Origin: Verrucomicrobiota bacterium
GTDB lineage: Bacteria > Verrucomicrobiota > Verrucomicrobiia > Opitutales > JAKPNF01
Assembly: GCA_029548565.1 (NCBI GenBank)
Contig: JAKPNF010000133.1
Location: forward strand, 1-56,795
Direction: 5' to 3'
DNA: 56,795 nt
The translations under genes were made by a program, and so were the position numbers. Each line of letters opens with the position of its first letter. The stretch's first letter is position 1. Shown piece after piece: positions 9,557 to 17,812 of this stretch. The notes under the pieces are model-generated. The model had not been told where the DNA came from and did not search any database. It was given only the letters and a program-made list of their open reading frames with translations.

Positions 9557-10012
9557 TTAATCGTCCAGGCGCAGGAATTTCAAATCTTTATCGAATTTGA
9601 CTTCGAGGTCGTTGCTCAATTCCACAGACCAGCCGCGACGGGTTTTTTCGATCTGCTGGATTTTCGCGTTGGGAAACTTTTCGGCGACGTATGTGGCGAT
9701 GGGCGCGGGCACCACGCTGGCGGGCACGCCGGCGGCCTTGGCCTTGATTTCAACCCATTGGCCCTTGCCGTCGAATTCGACTTCGGTGCCGTCGGCCAAA
9801 ATGGCTTTGTACTCGTCCGGGCCGATGAGGTTTTTGTCGATCTTTACATAAGACACCGCGCGGTCGGGAAAGGTCGCCTTCAAGAATTGTTGGGCGGGCT
9901 CGGGCAAGGCGCCGGCATCCTGCACGATTTTGTCGGCATAGGCGTTCGAGCAAAACAGCACGGCGAAAATGCCGAGCGCGTAAAATAGTCTGTTGATTTT
10001 TTGCATACGCAT
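9557..10012 (-). CDS. PepSY-like secreted protein
   Basis: Signal peptide; ALPEPAQQFLKATFPDRAVSYVKID...GTEVEFDGKGQWVEI...YVAEKFPNAKIQQIEK pattern of putative PepSY-like family. Confidence 0.7.
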   Translation of the reverse strand: MRMQKINRLFYALGIFAVLFCSNAYADKIVQDAGALPEPAQQFLKATFPDRAVSYVKIDKNLIGPDEYKAILADGTEVEFDGKGQWVEIKAKAAGVPASVVPAPIATYVAEKFPNAKIQQIEKTRRGWSVELSNDLEVKFDKDLKFLRLDD

Positions 10013-10103
10013 TCATTATAGCGCGCTTTTGGACTTTTTCCAGAGCAGCTTGCGTTTTGTGAAGCGCGCGTGCGTTGGCGCTTGCTGCGCGCATAAAAAA
10101 AGC

Positions 10104-10131
10104 TTTTCACCCATGGCGCATGTGCTACAAT
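10104..10131 (+). promoter_or_regulatory. Candidate promoter (TTTTCA - 16 nt - TGC-TACAAT extended -10)
   Basis: TGCTACAAT extended -10 and 4/6 match -35, about 50 nt upstream of ATG 10185. Confidence 0.35.
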
Positions 10132-10184
10132 GAACCTTCTGTTACAACAAAACCCCTTGCCTGTTCACCCTTTAATTTTTTGTC

Positions 10185-11306
10185 ATGAACACATCCTTTC
10201 TCCGCTTCTTGTTGTTGGGCGCGCTTGCGGCGTTTTTTTCCTGCGGTGTTTTGAACGCGGCGAAGCCGTCGCGGCCTGTCGGCGCCAAGGAAGAGGTCGA
10301 TATTTTCTACGCGCTTAAAGACGGCGACTGGCATTCCAATATCTGGGGGATCGCCGAGGCTTATTCCGGCAAACAGCCCGCCGATTTGAAGATCGGCAAC
10401 AAGCGTCCGGGTAAAAACGACCGGACTAACCTTGGCAGAAACGGCATCACGGTGACTGTTTCCAAACCCGTGGAGGTGCTCAATTACACGCAGCGCAGCA
10501 ACAAGGCGACCCTGGTTTTCGCCAAGGGGGCGGATTTCAAGGCGGAAAGTTTCGAGGGGCAGCGCGGCAACGGCAGCAGCGGCACTTTTATCGTGCAAGA
10601 GGGCGCCAAGCTCGAAGTGCGCGGCATGCGCCTGAGCGGGCGCACCCTGACCGACGACGGCACGGGCACCATGAACCAGCAAGGCGGAGAGGTGCGCATC
10701 CTGACGGCGCTGTGGCTGACGGACGGGCGCACGGCCAGCTCCAGCCCCAAAGCCACCGGCATCTACAACCTCAACGCCGGCACGCTGGACATCGGCAGCA
10801 ACGCGACGCTGCCGGCTCTGTTCAAGGGAATAGGCAAGGGCATCTTTAATTTCAACGGCGGCACGCTGGTTGTAAAGAGCCTCAACGACTCGCTGGAAAA
10901 CAAGGGCGGCACGCTGGCTCCCGGCGGCGTCGGCGAACCGGGTAATATTTTGCTGCTGCCCAATTCTAAGGGCGCGCCTGTTTACAAGCAAAACAAGGGT
11001 GCGTCGCTGGCCATCGACATCGCAGGGCAGTCCAAATTCGACAAACTGCACTGGAAGTGCGAGGCCAAAAACGGCGAGGTCGTCTTGGAAGACGGCGCGC
11101 AGATAGAAGTGACGCTGGGCAAGGGCTACCGCCCCACAACCGGCACGGAATTTGAAATCATCGCCGCCGACAAGCTGACGGTCAACGGCACGCTCAAGAT
11201 GACGGGTCCCAACGGCAGGGACTTTTTGTACAAAGTTGTTCCCGACAAAAACACCCTGCGCCTGGTCTACGACTCCGGCCGCGGCGGGGGGCCGGTGAGC
11301 GAATAA
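10185..11306 (+). CDS. Secreted beta-helix/autotransporter-passenger-like protein without PEP-CTERM tail
   Basis: Signal peptide; GTFIVQEGAKLEVRG..., NLNAGTLDIGSNATL, NFNGGTLVVKS repeats; C-terminus LRLVYDSG typical of autotransporter-associated proteins. Confidence 0.6.
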   Translation: MNTSFLRFLLLGALAAFFSCGVLNAAKPSRPVGAKEEVDIFYALKDGDWHSNIWGIAEAYSGKQPADLKIGNKRPGKNDRTNLGRNGITVTVSKPVEVLNYTQRSNKATLVFAKGADFKAESFEGQRGNGSSGTFIVQEGAKLEVRGMRLSGRTLTDDGTGTMNQQGGEVRILTALWLTDGRTASSSPKATGIYNLNAGTLDIGSNATLPALFKGIGKGIFNFNGGTLVVKSLNDSLENKGGTLAPGGVGEPGNILLLPNSKGAPVYKQNKGASLAIDIAGQSKFDKLHWKCEAKNGEVVLEDGAQIEVTLGKGYRPTTGTEFEIIAADKLTVNGTLKMTGPNGRDFLYKVVPDKNTLRLVYDSGRGGGPVSE

Positions 11307-11362
11307 GTCGCCGCCGTTTCTTTTTTTACTAACCCTTCAACCCAACCTACACTACTACATTT

Positions 11363-12991
11363 ATGTCCCGTCTTACAAAAACCATCGCGCTTGCCTTCAT
11401 CGCCTGCGCGTTTGCCCACGCCGCGCACAAGGCTCCCTATCATGTCTTGTATAGCAACGACACCACCCACATCAGCAGTTCGCCCAGCCCGCACAAAAAC
11501 GGCAAGGAGAATTTTTCCGAGCGCCTGCTGCGCGCCAGCGTCGACGAGGTGAAGGGCGAGAACCTCGTGCAAATGCTCCAGCCCGGCCTGGGCTGGGTGC
11601 CGTGGTGGAAAAGCGAGGTCGTGCCCATCAACAAGCACATCGAGTGGCTGCTGCTCAACGGAAAGACCCCCAATTCCTACGAAAAATGGGTGGCCAACGG
11701 CGGCGACATGATCGCGGTGTTTTTGGACGAGTGCCGCAAGCAGGGCCAGCCCGCGTTCATCTCCATCCGTGTGAACGACACGCACCACGTCTCGCGCGGA
11801 ACCTCGCGCGGAAAGACGGTTGCGCAGCAGGAAGAAATAATGACGGAGTTCCAGTTTTTCGCCGAGAACAAGGACAGCCTCGTCGGCGAGGGCATCATTG
11901 AAGACCAGAAGAAAAAGTACGCCCTGGACTTCGCCAAAGACCACGTGCGCGCGCACAAGCTGGCGATCCTTGAGGAGATTTGCAAAAACTACGACATCGA
12001 CGGGCTGGAACTCGACCTCATGCGCCACTGGGTGTTTTTTAACCCCACCCGCGTGGCAGTCAAGGAGCGCGCGCGCATCCTCACGGAATTTGTGGGGCAG
12101 GTGCGCCAGGCGCTCGACAAACACGCCCCCAACGGCAAGCACCGCTGGCTGTGCGTGCGCATCCCCGGGTATATCGACACCTTCGCCAACATCGGCATCG
12201 ACGTCAAGGCCATGGCCGCCGCGGGCGTGGACATGTTCAATTTGAGCGGGCACTACTATTCCGACTTGCAGATGCAGGTCAAAAAGGTGAAGGAAATGCT
12301 GCCGCCGGAAAAAACGGTCTACGCGGAGATGCATTACGTCAACGCCGCGGGTCCCCAAAACAAAAGCGGCGGCTGGATGATGCGCCGCACCACCGCCATC
12401 CAAATGTACACCAACGCGCACCTGGTCTATTCGCGCGGGGCCGACGGCGTCAGCCTTTTCAACTTCCCCTACTATCGCGGCACCTATAACCAAAAGGACG
12501 CCGGCGGCGCGTCCGCCGAGCCGCCCTTTGAGGCGCTCGAGCATATCGGCAACCCCGAGTTTGTCGCCAAACAGCCCCAGCAGTATTTCTTGGGTTACAT
12601 TTGGGACACCCCCAAGCATAACGGCCGCCCCCTGCGCGCCATGACCGAGGCGGGCAAATCCCAAAAAACCTGGCTCGACATGGCCCCGCCCAAAGGCGGC
12701 TGGCAAGGCGACGGCAAACTGCGCATCCAATCCCGCGATTCCTTGGGGCAGGATGAGTTTGAGGTCATCTTCAACGGCGAAAAACTCGCCGCCGACCCCG
12801 ATGTCTCCGACCCCTTCCTGAACCCCTACAGCGTCGCCATCGGCAAACCCGAAGACTACCGCGCCTTCACAGTCCCCCTCGCACTGATGAAAGACGGTAT
12901 CAACACCATCGAGATCGCCCAAAAAAGCGGCAAACCCCACCAACTCTTCTATCTGGACGTCTCCATCGACCATCCGGAACAAAAGGAATAA
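11363..12991 (+). CDS. Secreted glycosyl-hydrolase-like (TIM-barrel type) protein
   Basis: Signal peptide; ...DIDGLELDLMRHWVFF, WLCVRIPGYIDTFANIGIDVKAMAAAGVDMFNLSGHYYSD are TIM-barrel GHL-like strand motifs. Confidence 0.55.
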   Translation: MSRLTKTIALAFIACAFAHAAHKAPYHVLYSNDTTHISSSPSPHKNGKENFSERLLRASVDEVKGENLVQMLQPGLGWVPWWKSEVVPINKHIEWLLLNGKTPNSYEKWVANGGDMIAVFLDECRKQGQPAFISIRVNDTHHVSRGTSRGKTVAQQEEIMTEFQFFAENKDSLVGEGIIEDQKKKYALDFAKDHVRAHKLAILEEICKNYDIDGLELDLMRHWVFFNPTRVAVKERARILTEFVGQVRQALDKHAPNGKHRWLCVRIPGYIDTFANIGIDVKAMAAAGVDMFNLSGHYYSDLQMQVKKVKEMLPPEKTVYAEMHYVNAAGPQNKSGGWMMRRTTAIQMYTNAHLVYSRGADGVSLFNFPYYRGTYNQKDAGGASAEPPFEALEHIGNPEFVAKQPQQYFLGYIWDTPKHNGRPLRAMTEAGKSQKTWLDMAPPKGGWQGDGKLRIQSRDSLGQDEFEVIFNGEKLAADPDVSDPFLNPYSVAIGKPEDYRAFTVPLALMKDGINTIEIAQKSGKPHQLFYLDVSIDHPEQKE

Positions 12992-13013
12992 AAAGCGTTT
13001 CTTTTATCTCTCG

Positions 13014-13049
13014 CACCAAAACCCGCGGCCAACCGCGGGTTTTTTGGTG
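13014..13049 (+). terminator. Rho-independent terminator
   Basis: CACCAAAACCCGCGG-CCAA-CCGCGGGTTTTTTGGTG 3' of the 11363-12991 gene. Confidence 0.85.
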
Positions 13050-13077
13050 GAAACAATGGCTTGTTGCGCGCAAGGTT

Positions 13078-14685
13078 TTGCGCCTTAATAACGGCATGGC
13101 CACCTTATACCGCATGAAAACAAGTGCCTGTGCCACTGTGCTTGCAGCCTGCGGTTTTTTTGGTGCGCAGAGCGCTTTGTTCGCCGGGTCTTCCGATTCA
13201 CCTCGCCCGCTCGACGAGGAAGCGGATTTATTTTTGTCCCTTGAAAGAGATGCGACGCATTTTAACCCACGCGTTTTTGAGGGCGGCGTGCCGAAATTAT
13301 ACACATGGGACGAACTCAAGCCGCTGTTCGCGCAAACACGCAAGAAAGATTTGCTATTCATAAGGACGGCCGCCGACACGACAAGCGCGCCTTTTCAAGC
13401 GGGCGTTTTTGAAGTGTTGCGGCATGGATTCAAACGCGTGGTGGCCGCCGCTAAGGCGGATGAGCCTGAGTTTGACACTGAAAAAGACCCACGGGTGCGC
13501 GCGCTGAATCAAGCGCGTGGGCGGGAGGCGCAATGGGATAATTCCGGAATCTCTCTGGACAGAAGAATAGCAATCCCTCCCGGCGACAAGCCCGATCCGA
13601 ACAACCGATACGATCACGAAGGCGAGATCTCAACACGCGCGCTCAAAAAACTGGCGGACGAAGGCAACGTGGACGCGCAACTGTATTATGCCGACCGCCT
13701 CTTGGTCACCTCGCTGCCGCAAGGGCACCTCGAGGCAATCGGGATATTCGAAAACCTGATGGAGCAGGGCAATCTTGAGGCCGCACAGTTTTTGGTTTTT
13801 CGATGTTCCTATCGCAAGGATGAACCGTGGTACGATGAGGAAAAATTAAAATATTATGAAAAACGCCAAACAGAACTCGGCGATCCCCAATCAAATTTGC
13901 CCCTCATAAAAGAGGCGCTTTTTTCTGGCGACAAACAAAGGGCGGACACCCTGATCGCGCGCACACAAAAGACGGGCTATTTTCAAAAAGATCTTTTGCG
14001 TGTCTGGTATGCCTGGGCATTGGGCGCGGGAGAAAAACTCCGTTGCGGCGGCTGTTTTTGCATTTCGGACGCCCTGATGCCCGACTTCGATTTGCGCTTT
14101 GCCCCTCAATATCCCGCCTTGGCGCTGTCCTCGGCCAATGATTATTTGCAAGGCGCCTTTCTCACCGACGATACCTTCATGCTGATACACCTGTATCTGC
14201 ATGGCATCGGTGTGCCCAAGGACGAGCGCAAGGCGTTTGAACTGGCCTATATCGCCTCGATGCAGGCGGATAGCGACCAGCACCAGACGTTGCCCGCGCG
14301 CGCCTATCTGGCTGTCGCCTACGAGCGCGGGCTGGGCGTAGAAAAAAACGAGGCGCTCGCCAAGTTCCATTGGGATTTTTTTTATAACGGCTACACACAC
14401 CCCTGGATCCAAATGCAGCAAATCACCGCGCAGCGAATTTACACGGGGTTCGGTTTTCTGCAGGACAAAAAGCTGGCCGTCCAAATTTTGAATCGCGCTT
14501 ACGCAATTACCAGCCAAAAGGAAATCCCACCGGAGAGAGCCCACGAAGTGAACCTAAGGGCCAACCGCCACATGGTCCGCGACATTGTCAGCGGAAAATT
14601 CGACCCCGCAGAACGTGACGAAACCGCATTGGCTGAAGTGGAAGCCCAACTGCGCGCCCTCGAGGAAAAAACGAAGACCAAATAA
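13078..14685 (+). CDS. Sel1-like/TPR repeat secreted protein
   Basis: ALKKLADEGNVDAQLYYADRLL, LHGIGVPKDERKAFELAYIAS, AYLAVAYERGLGVEKNEALAKF Sel1-like units; likely start MKTSACATVLAACG at 13111. Confidence 0.65.
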   Translation: MRLNNGMATLYRMKTSACATVLAACGFFGAQSALFAGSSDSPRPLDEEADLFLSLERDATHFNPRVFEGGVPKLYTWDELKPLFAQTRKKDLLFIRTAADTTSAPFQAGVFEVLRHGFKRVVAAAKADEPEFDTEKDPRVRALNQARGREAQWDNSGISLDRRIAIPPGDKPDPNNRYDHEGEISTRALKKLADEGNVDAQLYYADRLLVTSLPQGHLEAIGIFENLMEQGNLEAAQFLVFRCSYRKDEPWYDEEKLKYYEKRQTELGDPQSNLPLIKEALFSGDKQRADTLIARTQKTGYFQKDLLRVWYAWALGAGEKLRCGGCFCISDALMPDFDLRFAPQYPALALSSANDYLQGAFLTDDTFMLIHLYLHGIGVPKDERKAFELAYIASMQADSDQHQTLPARAYLAVAYERGLGVEKNEALAKFHWDFFYNGYTHPWIQMQQITAQRIYTGFGFLQDKKLAVQILNRAYAITSQKEIPPERAHEVNLRANRHMVRDIVSGKFDPAERDETALAEVEAQLRALEEKTKTK

Positions 14686-14689
14686 AAAA

Positions 14690-15667
14690 CTACCGCCTGA
14701 AAAACACCCTGTGCGCGTAGAGGTTGTATGCCAGTGCCAGCGGGACGCCGACGAGGGCTACGCCGAGCATTATTTTTAGCGTCAGCGGCGAGGAGGCGGC
14801 CTCGGCGATCGACAGGCCGGCCGTGTCCGGCTCCAGCGGGCAGACGAGGTAGGGGAACATCATCGCGGCGCTCACGGCTATGAAGATCAGGGTGAACAGC
14901 GACCCGCAGATGAAGGCGCGCGCCAGTTGGCCGCTTCGGGCGGCGATGAAGGCGGTCACAGGCAGCAGCAAAACCATTATCAGCGCAAAGAAAGCCACGC
15001 TCGGGAACTCGGTCTTGGCGAGGGTCACGCCCAGGTAGAGCAGGTAGATTAGCGGCAGCGTGCCGTAGGCTTTGCGGGCGATTTTTGAGAACAGTTCCTC
15101 ATGCTCGGTTCCCCGGCTTTTCAGGGACAAAAAGCCCGCCCCGTGCGCGAAGAAAAACGCCGCGCTGAGCAGGCCCGCCACAATGCCGTACGGGGTGAAC
15201 AGGCCGGCCAGGGCGCTCCAAAATTCGCCGCCGCGCGCCAGCAGCGTGCCCGAGTACAAACTGGCCAGCGCCACGCCGACGATGACGGCGCACAGCAGCG
15301 AGGACAAACTCATCATCCATTCCCAAAATTTGCGCCACCGCTCGCCCTCGCGGGCGAAATAAAATTCGATCGCCGCCACGCGCGCGATCAGCAGCATCAG
15401 CAGTAGCATCACAGGGATGTACAAAAGCGAGAGCACGGCGGCGTATGCCACGGGGAAAGCCGCGAACAGCGCGCCGCCCGTTGTGATCATCCACACCTGG
15501 TTGCAGTCCCAAAAAGGCAGGATGTTTTTGACGACAAAATCCTTTTGCGCCCGCGTCCTGGCGAAGGGCAGGCAGACGCACGCGCCGAAATCAAACCCGC
15601 AAGTCAGCAAGAAGGCGACCAGCAAAACGGCGATCAGACAAAACCAGATTATTTGCAGCGTGTCCAT
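14690..15667 (-). CDS. cydB: Cytochrome bd ubiquinol oxidase subunit II
   Basis: MDTLQIIWFCLIAVLLVAFLLTCGFDFGACVCLPFA...ILPFWDCNQVWMITTGGALFAAFP; start taken at CAT 15665-15667. Confidence 0.92.
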   Translation of the reverse strand: MDTLQIIWFCLIAVLLVAFLLTCGFDFGACVCLPFARTRAQKDFVVKNILPFWDCNQVWMITTGGALFAAFPVAYAAVLSLLYIPVMLLLMLLIARVAAIEFYFAREGERWRKFWEWMMSLSSLLCAVIVGVALASLYSGTLLARGGEFWSALAGLFTPYGIVAGLLSAAFFFAHGAGFLSLKSRGTEHEELFSKIARKAYGTLPLIYLLYLGVTLAKTEFPSVAFFALIMVLLLPVTAFIAARSGQLARAFICGSLFTLIFIAVSAAMMFPYLVCPLEPDTAGLSIAEAASSPLTLKIMLGVALVGVPLALAYNLYAHRVFFRR

Positions 15668-15684
15668 GGCGTTTTGAAAAAAAA

Positions 15685-17166
15685 TTAGTAACCCGTGGGG
15701 TGCTCGGCACCGGGGCCTTGTTTGATTTTCCTGAAAAAGACAAAGAGAAACACGGCCGACAGCAGCGTGAAGATCAGTGTGAACAGCACGGTTGTGAACA
15801 GAATTTCGGCGGCGCCCGCAGACGGCGTCACGGCGTCCTGCGTTTTCAAAATATACCAGACAATCCACGGCTGGCGGCCGACCTCCGCGCTCATCCACCC
15901 GAGTTGGCTGGCCAGAATCGGCAGCAGCACAGAGGGCAGCGCCGCAATCCAAAACAAGCGCGTGAACTTGTTTTCAAAATCAAAAAGTTTTTTGGAAACC
16001 CACAGTAGCAGCCCCGCGGCGATCAGCACGCCCATCAGCCCGCCCAGGTAGACCATGAAACGAAACGACTGGAAGGTCAGCCCCACAGGCGGCCAATACT
16101 GCGGGCGCAATTCGGCCAGCGCGGCGGTGTCGGCCTCGGGGTCAATCTTTTTCAAAAACTCGTCCGACGGCAGCTCGTTGAGACCCTTGACGGTCGCGTT
16201 CATGTCGCCATAGGCCAAAAAACTGAACCAGCCGCCGACCTCAACGCCGCTGACTTGGCGCTCCTGTTCATGAACCCACCCAAACAGATACAGCGGCGCG
16301 CGGGTTTTCGTCTCGTATTGCGCCTCGAAGGCCGCGAGCTTTTCCGGCTGCGTGGTGGCCAGGGTGCGCGCACTGCCGTGCCCGGTCAAACCCATGAAAA
16401 TCCCCGCGACTGCCGCGTAGACAAGCGCGACTTTCGCGCAGGGCTCGGCAAAATCCACATCCTCCCGTTTTCGCAGCAAATAATACCCACACACACCCAG
16501 CGCCAAAAACGCCCCGCACAGCCACGAAGCCGCGATCGTGTGCGTGATGCGGTCAAAATTCGAGGGGCTGAAAATGACGTCCCAGAAATTAGTGATAGCG
16601 GCCTTGGTCGTCTCGATTTGCTCCGGCGTGGGAACGCTACCCTCGGGCAGCGCCTCCCAGATTTTCGTGTCGCCCACCACGCTTTGCGTTTGCAATTCAA
16701 AGCCCACGGGCGTCTGCATGAAAGAGTTGGCCGTGATGATCCACACCGAGCTTAGGTGCGTGCCCACGCACACCAATAGCGTCGCCACAAAATGCGCCTT
16801 TTTTCCGATACGGTTCCAGCCCCACAGCGCCACGCCCAAAAACGTCGACTCCATGAAAAACGCGAATATGGCCTCGATCGCCAGCGGGCTGCCGAACACG
16901 TCGCCGACAAAGCGCGAGTAGATCGGCCAGTTGGTGCCGAATTGAAAAACCATCACGATGCCGGTGGCCACCCCCACGGCAAAGAGCATGCCGAACAATT
17001 TTAAAAAGAACGCGGCGGCGCGCTTGTATTTTTCGTCCCCGGTCTTGAGATAGAGCGCCTCGACCGCAACGATGAACAGCGAGAAGCCGATCGTCACAGG
17101 CGGAAAAATAAAGTGAAAGGCGGCGGTGAGGGCGAATTGCAGGCGGCTAAGGATTTCAGCGTCCAT
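15685..17166 (-). CDS. cydA: Cytochrome bd ubiquinol oxidase subunit I
   Basis: LSRLQFALTAAFHFIFPPVTIG, QFGTNWPIYSRFVGDVFGSPLAIEAIFAFFMESTFLG; VGRQPWIVWYILKT. Confidence 0.95.
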   Translation of the reverse strand: MDAEILSRLQFALTAAFHFIFPPVTIGFSLFIVAVEALYLKTGDEKYKRAAAFFLKLFGMLFAVGVATGIVMVFQFGTNWPIYSRFVGDVFGSPLAIEAIFAFFMESTFLGVALWGWNRIGKKAHFVATLLVCVGTHLSSVWIITANSFMQTPVGFELQTQSVVGDTKIWEALPEGSVPTPEQIETTKAAITNFWDVIFSPSNFDRITHTIAASWLCGAFLALGVCGYYLLRKREDVDFAEPCAKVALVYAAVAGIFMGLTGHGSARTLATTQPEKLAAFEAQYETKTRAPLYLFGWVHEQERQVSGVEVGGWFSFLAYGDMNATVKGLNELPSDEFLKKIDPEADTAALAELRPQYWPPVGLTFQSFRFMVYLGGLMGVLIAAGLLLWVSKKLFDFENKFTRLFWIAALPSVLLPILASQLGWMSAEVGRQPWIVWYILKTQDAVTPSAGAAEILFTTVLFTLIFTLLSAVFLFVFFRKIKQGPGAEHPTGY

Positions 17167-17306
17167 GCAAGCATTGTGACATTTTCACCCGGAATCTCAA
17201 TCGCGAAAAATAAATAGTCAGGGCGCCTGCGGCGCTGAGTGATTTTTAGGGGGCTGGCGCCGGACGAGGTGGCATTGGGATACGAACCCTGCACGTGACC
17301 ATCCGA

Positions 17307-17331
17307 AAGAATATCCCGTTGGGCTATTCTT
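17307..17331. other. Intergenic hairpin
   Basis: AAGAATA-TCCCGTTGGGC-TATTCTT, 7-bp perfect arms plus inner CCC/GGG. Confidence 0.6.
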
Positions 17332-17344
17332 CCGTTCCCGCGGC

Positions 17345-17447
17345 GAAAATCCTTCAGGGCGAATTTTGCCTTGTCTTACGATGAGGAGCAGCAAACCAGT
17401 GCAGGCCCCCATCTATCCTGCGGCAAAATCCGCCCTGAAGGATTTTC
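17345..17447. repeat. Long inverted repeat, 26-nt arms (25/26 complementary), 51-nt loop
   Basis: GAAAATCCTTCAGGGCGAATTTTGCC (17345-17370) versus GGCAAAATCCGCCCTGAAGGATTTTC (17422-17447). Confidence 0.8.
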
Positions 17448-17575
17448 ACTTGCGGGAAAGTTGCACGGAGCAAAATGGCCGTAGTGCAGTATCTTTTTTG
17501 GAAGGAGCTGGCGGGTAGCTTCGAGGTTTCTTTGAAAAAGTAATCTTTATTATATGTGCCAGCTCCGTAAAGGGG

Positions 17576-17598
17576 TGCAGGGGACTTAGTCCCCTGCA
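17576..17598. repeat. Perfect hairpin/palindrome
   Basis: TGCAGGGGACT-T-AGTCCCCTGCA. Confidence 0.8.
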
Positions 17599-17765
17599 GG
17601 TGCTGATCGTTCTCGGCTTCGTGGCAAAATTACACAACGAATATCACTTATCCTTCGTTGCCTCCGCCAGCCCTCTCAGATGCTATTACCCATCGCATCT
17701 CATCCGTCACGATCACCCAACAGGATGCGCAGCATCCGTCTTAGAAGTTTTTTGGGGAAGGGGGC

Positions 17766-17807
17766 GCGGGGGAAACTCATTTTTTTCAAAAAATGGGTTT
17801 CCCCCGC
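17766..17807 (-). repeat. 3'-flanking hairpin repeat (possible terminator of the 17813-19330 gene); partial second copy at 56761-56795
   Basis: GCGGGGGAAACTCATTTTTTTCAAAAAATGGGTTTCCCCCGC inverted repeat directly after a gene end. Confidence 0.7.
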
Positions 17808-17812
17808 ATCTC

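Noticed and set aside
11267-12982. 571-aa minus-strand ORF
   Set aside because: Mirror frame of the GH-like CDS at 11363-12991, which has a signal peptide and a terminator; the antisense product has low-complexity Val/Gly/His composition and no domain.
17250-17345. tRNA-like T-arm (minus strand GGGTTCGTATCCC)
   Set aside because: T-loop lacks the conserved A58 (TTCGTAT), flanking T-stem positions mismatch, and no acceptor or anticodon stem can be built; not called as tRNA.
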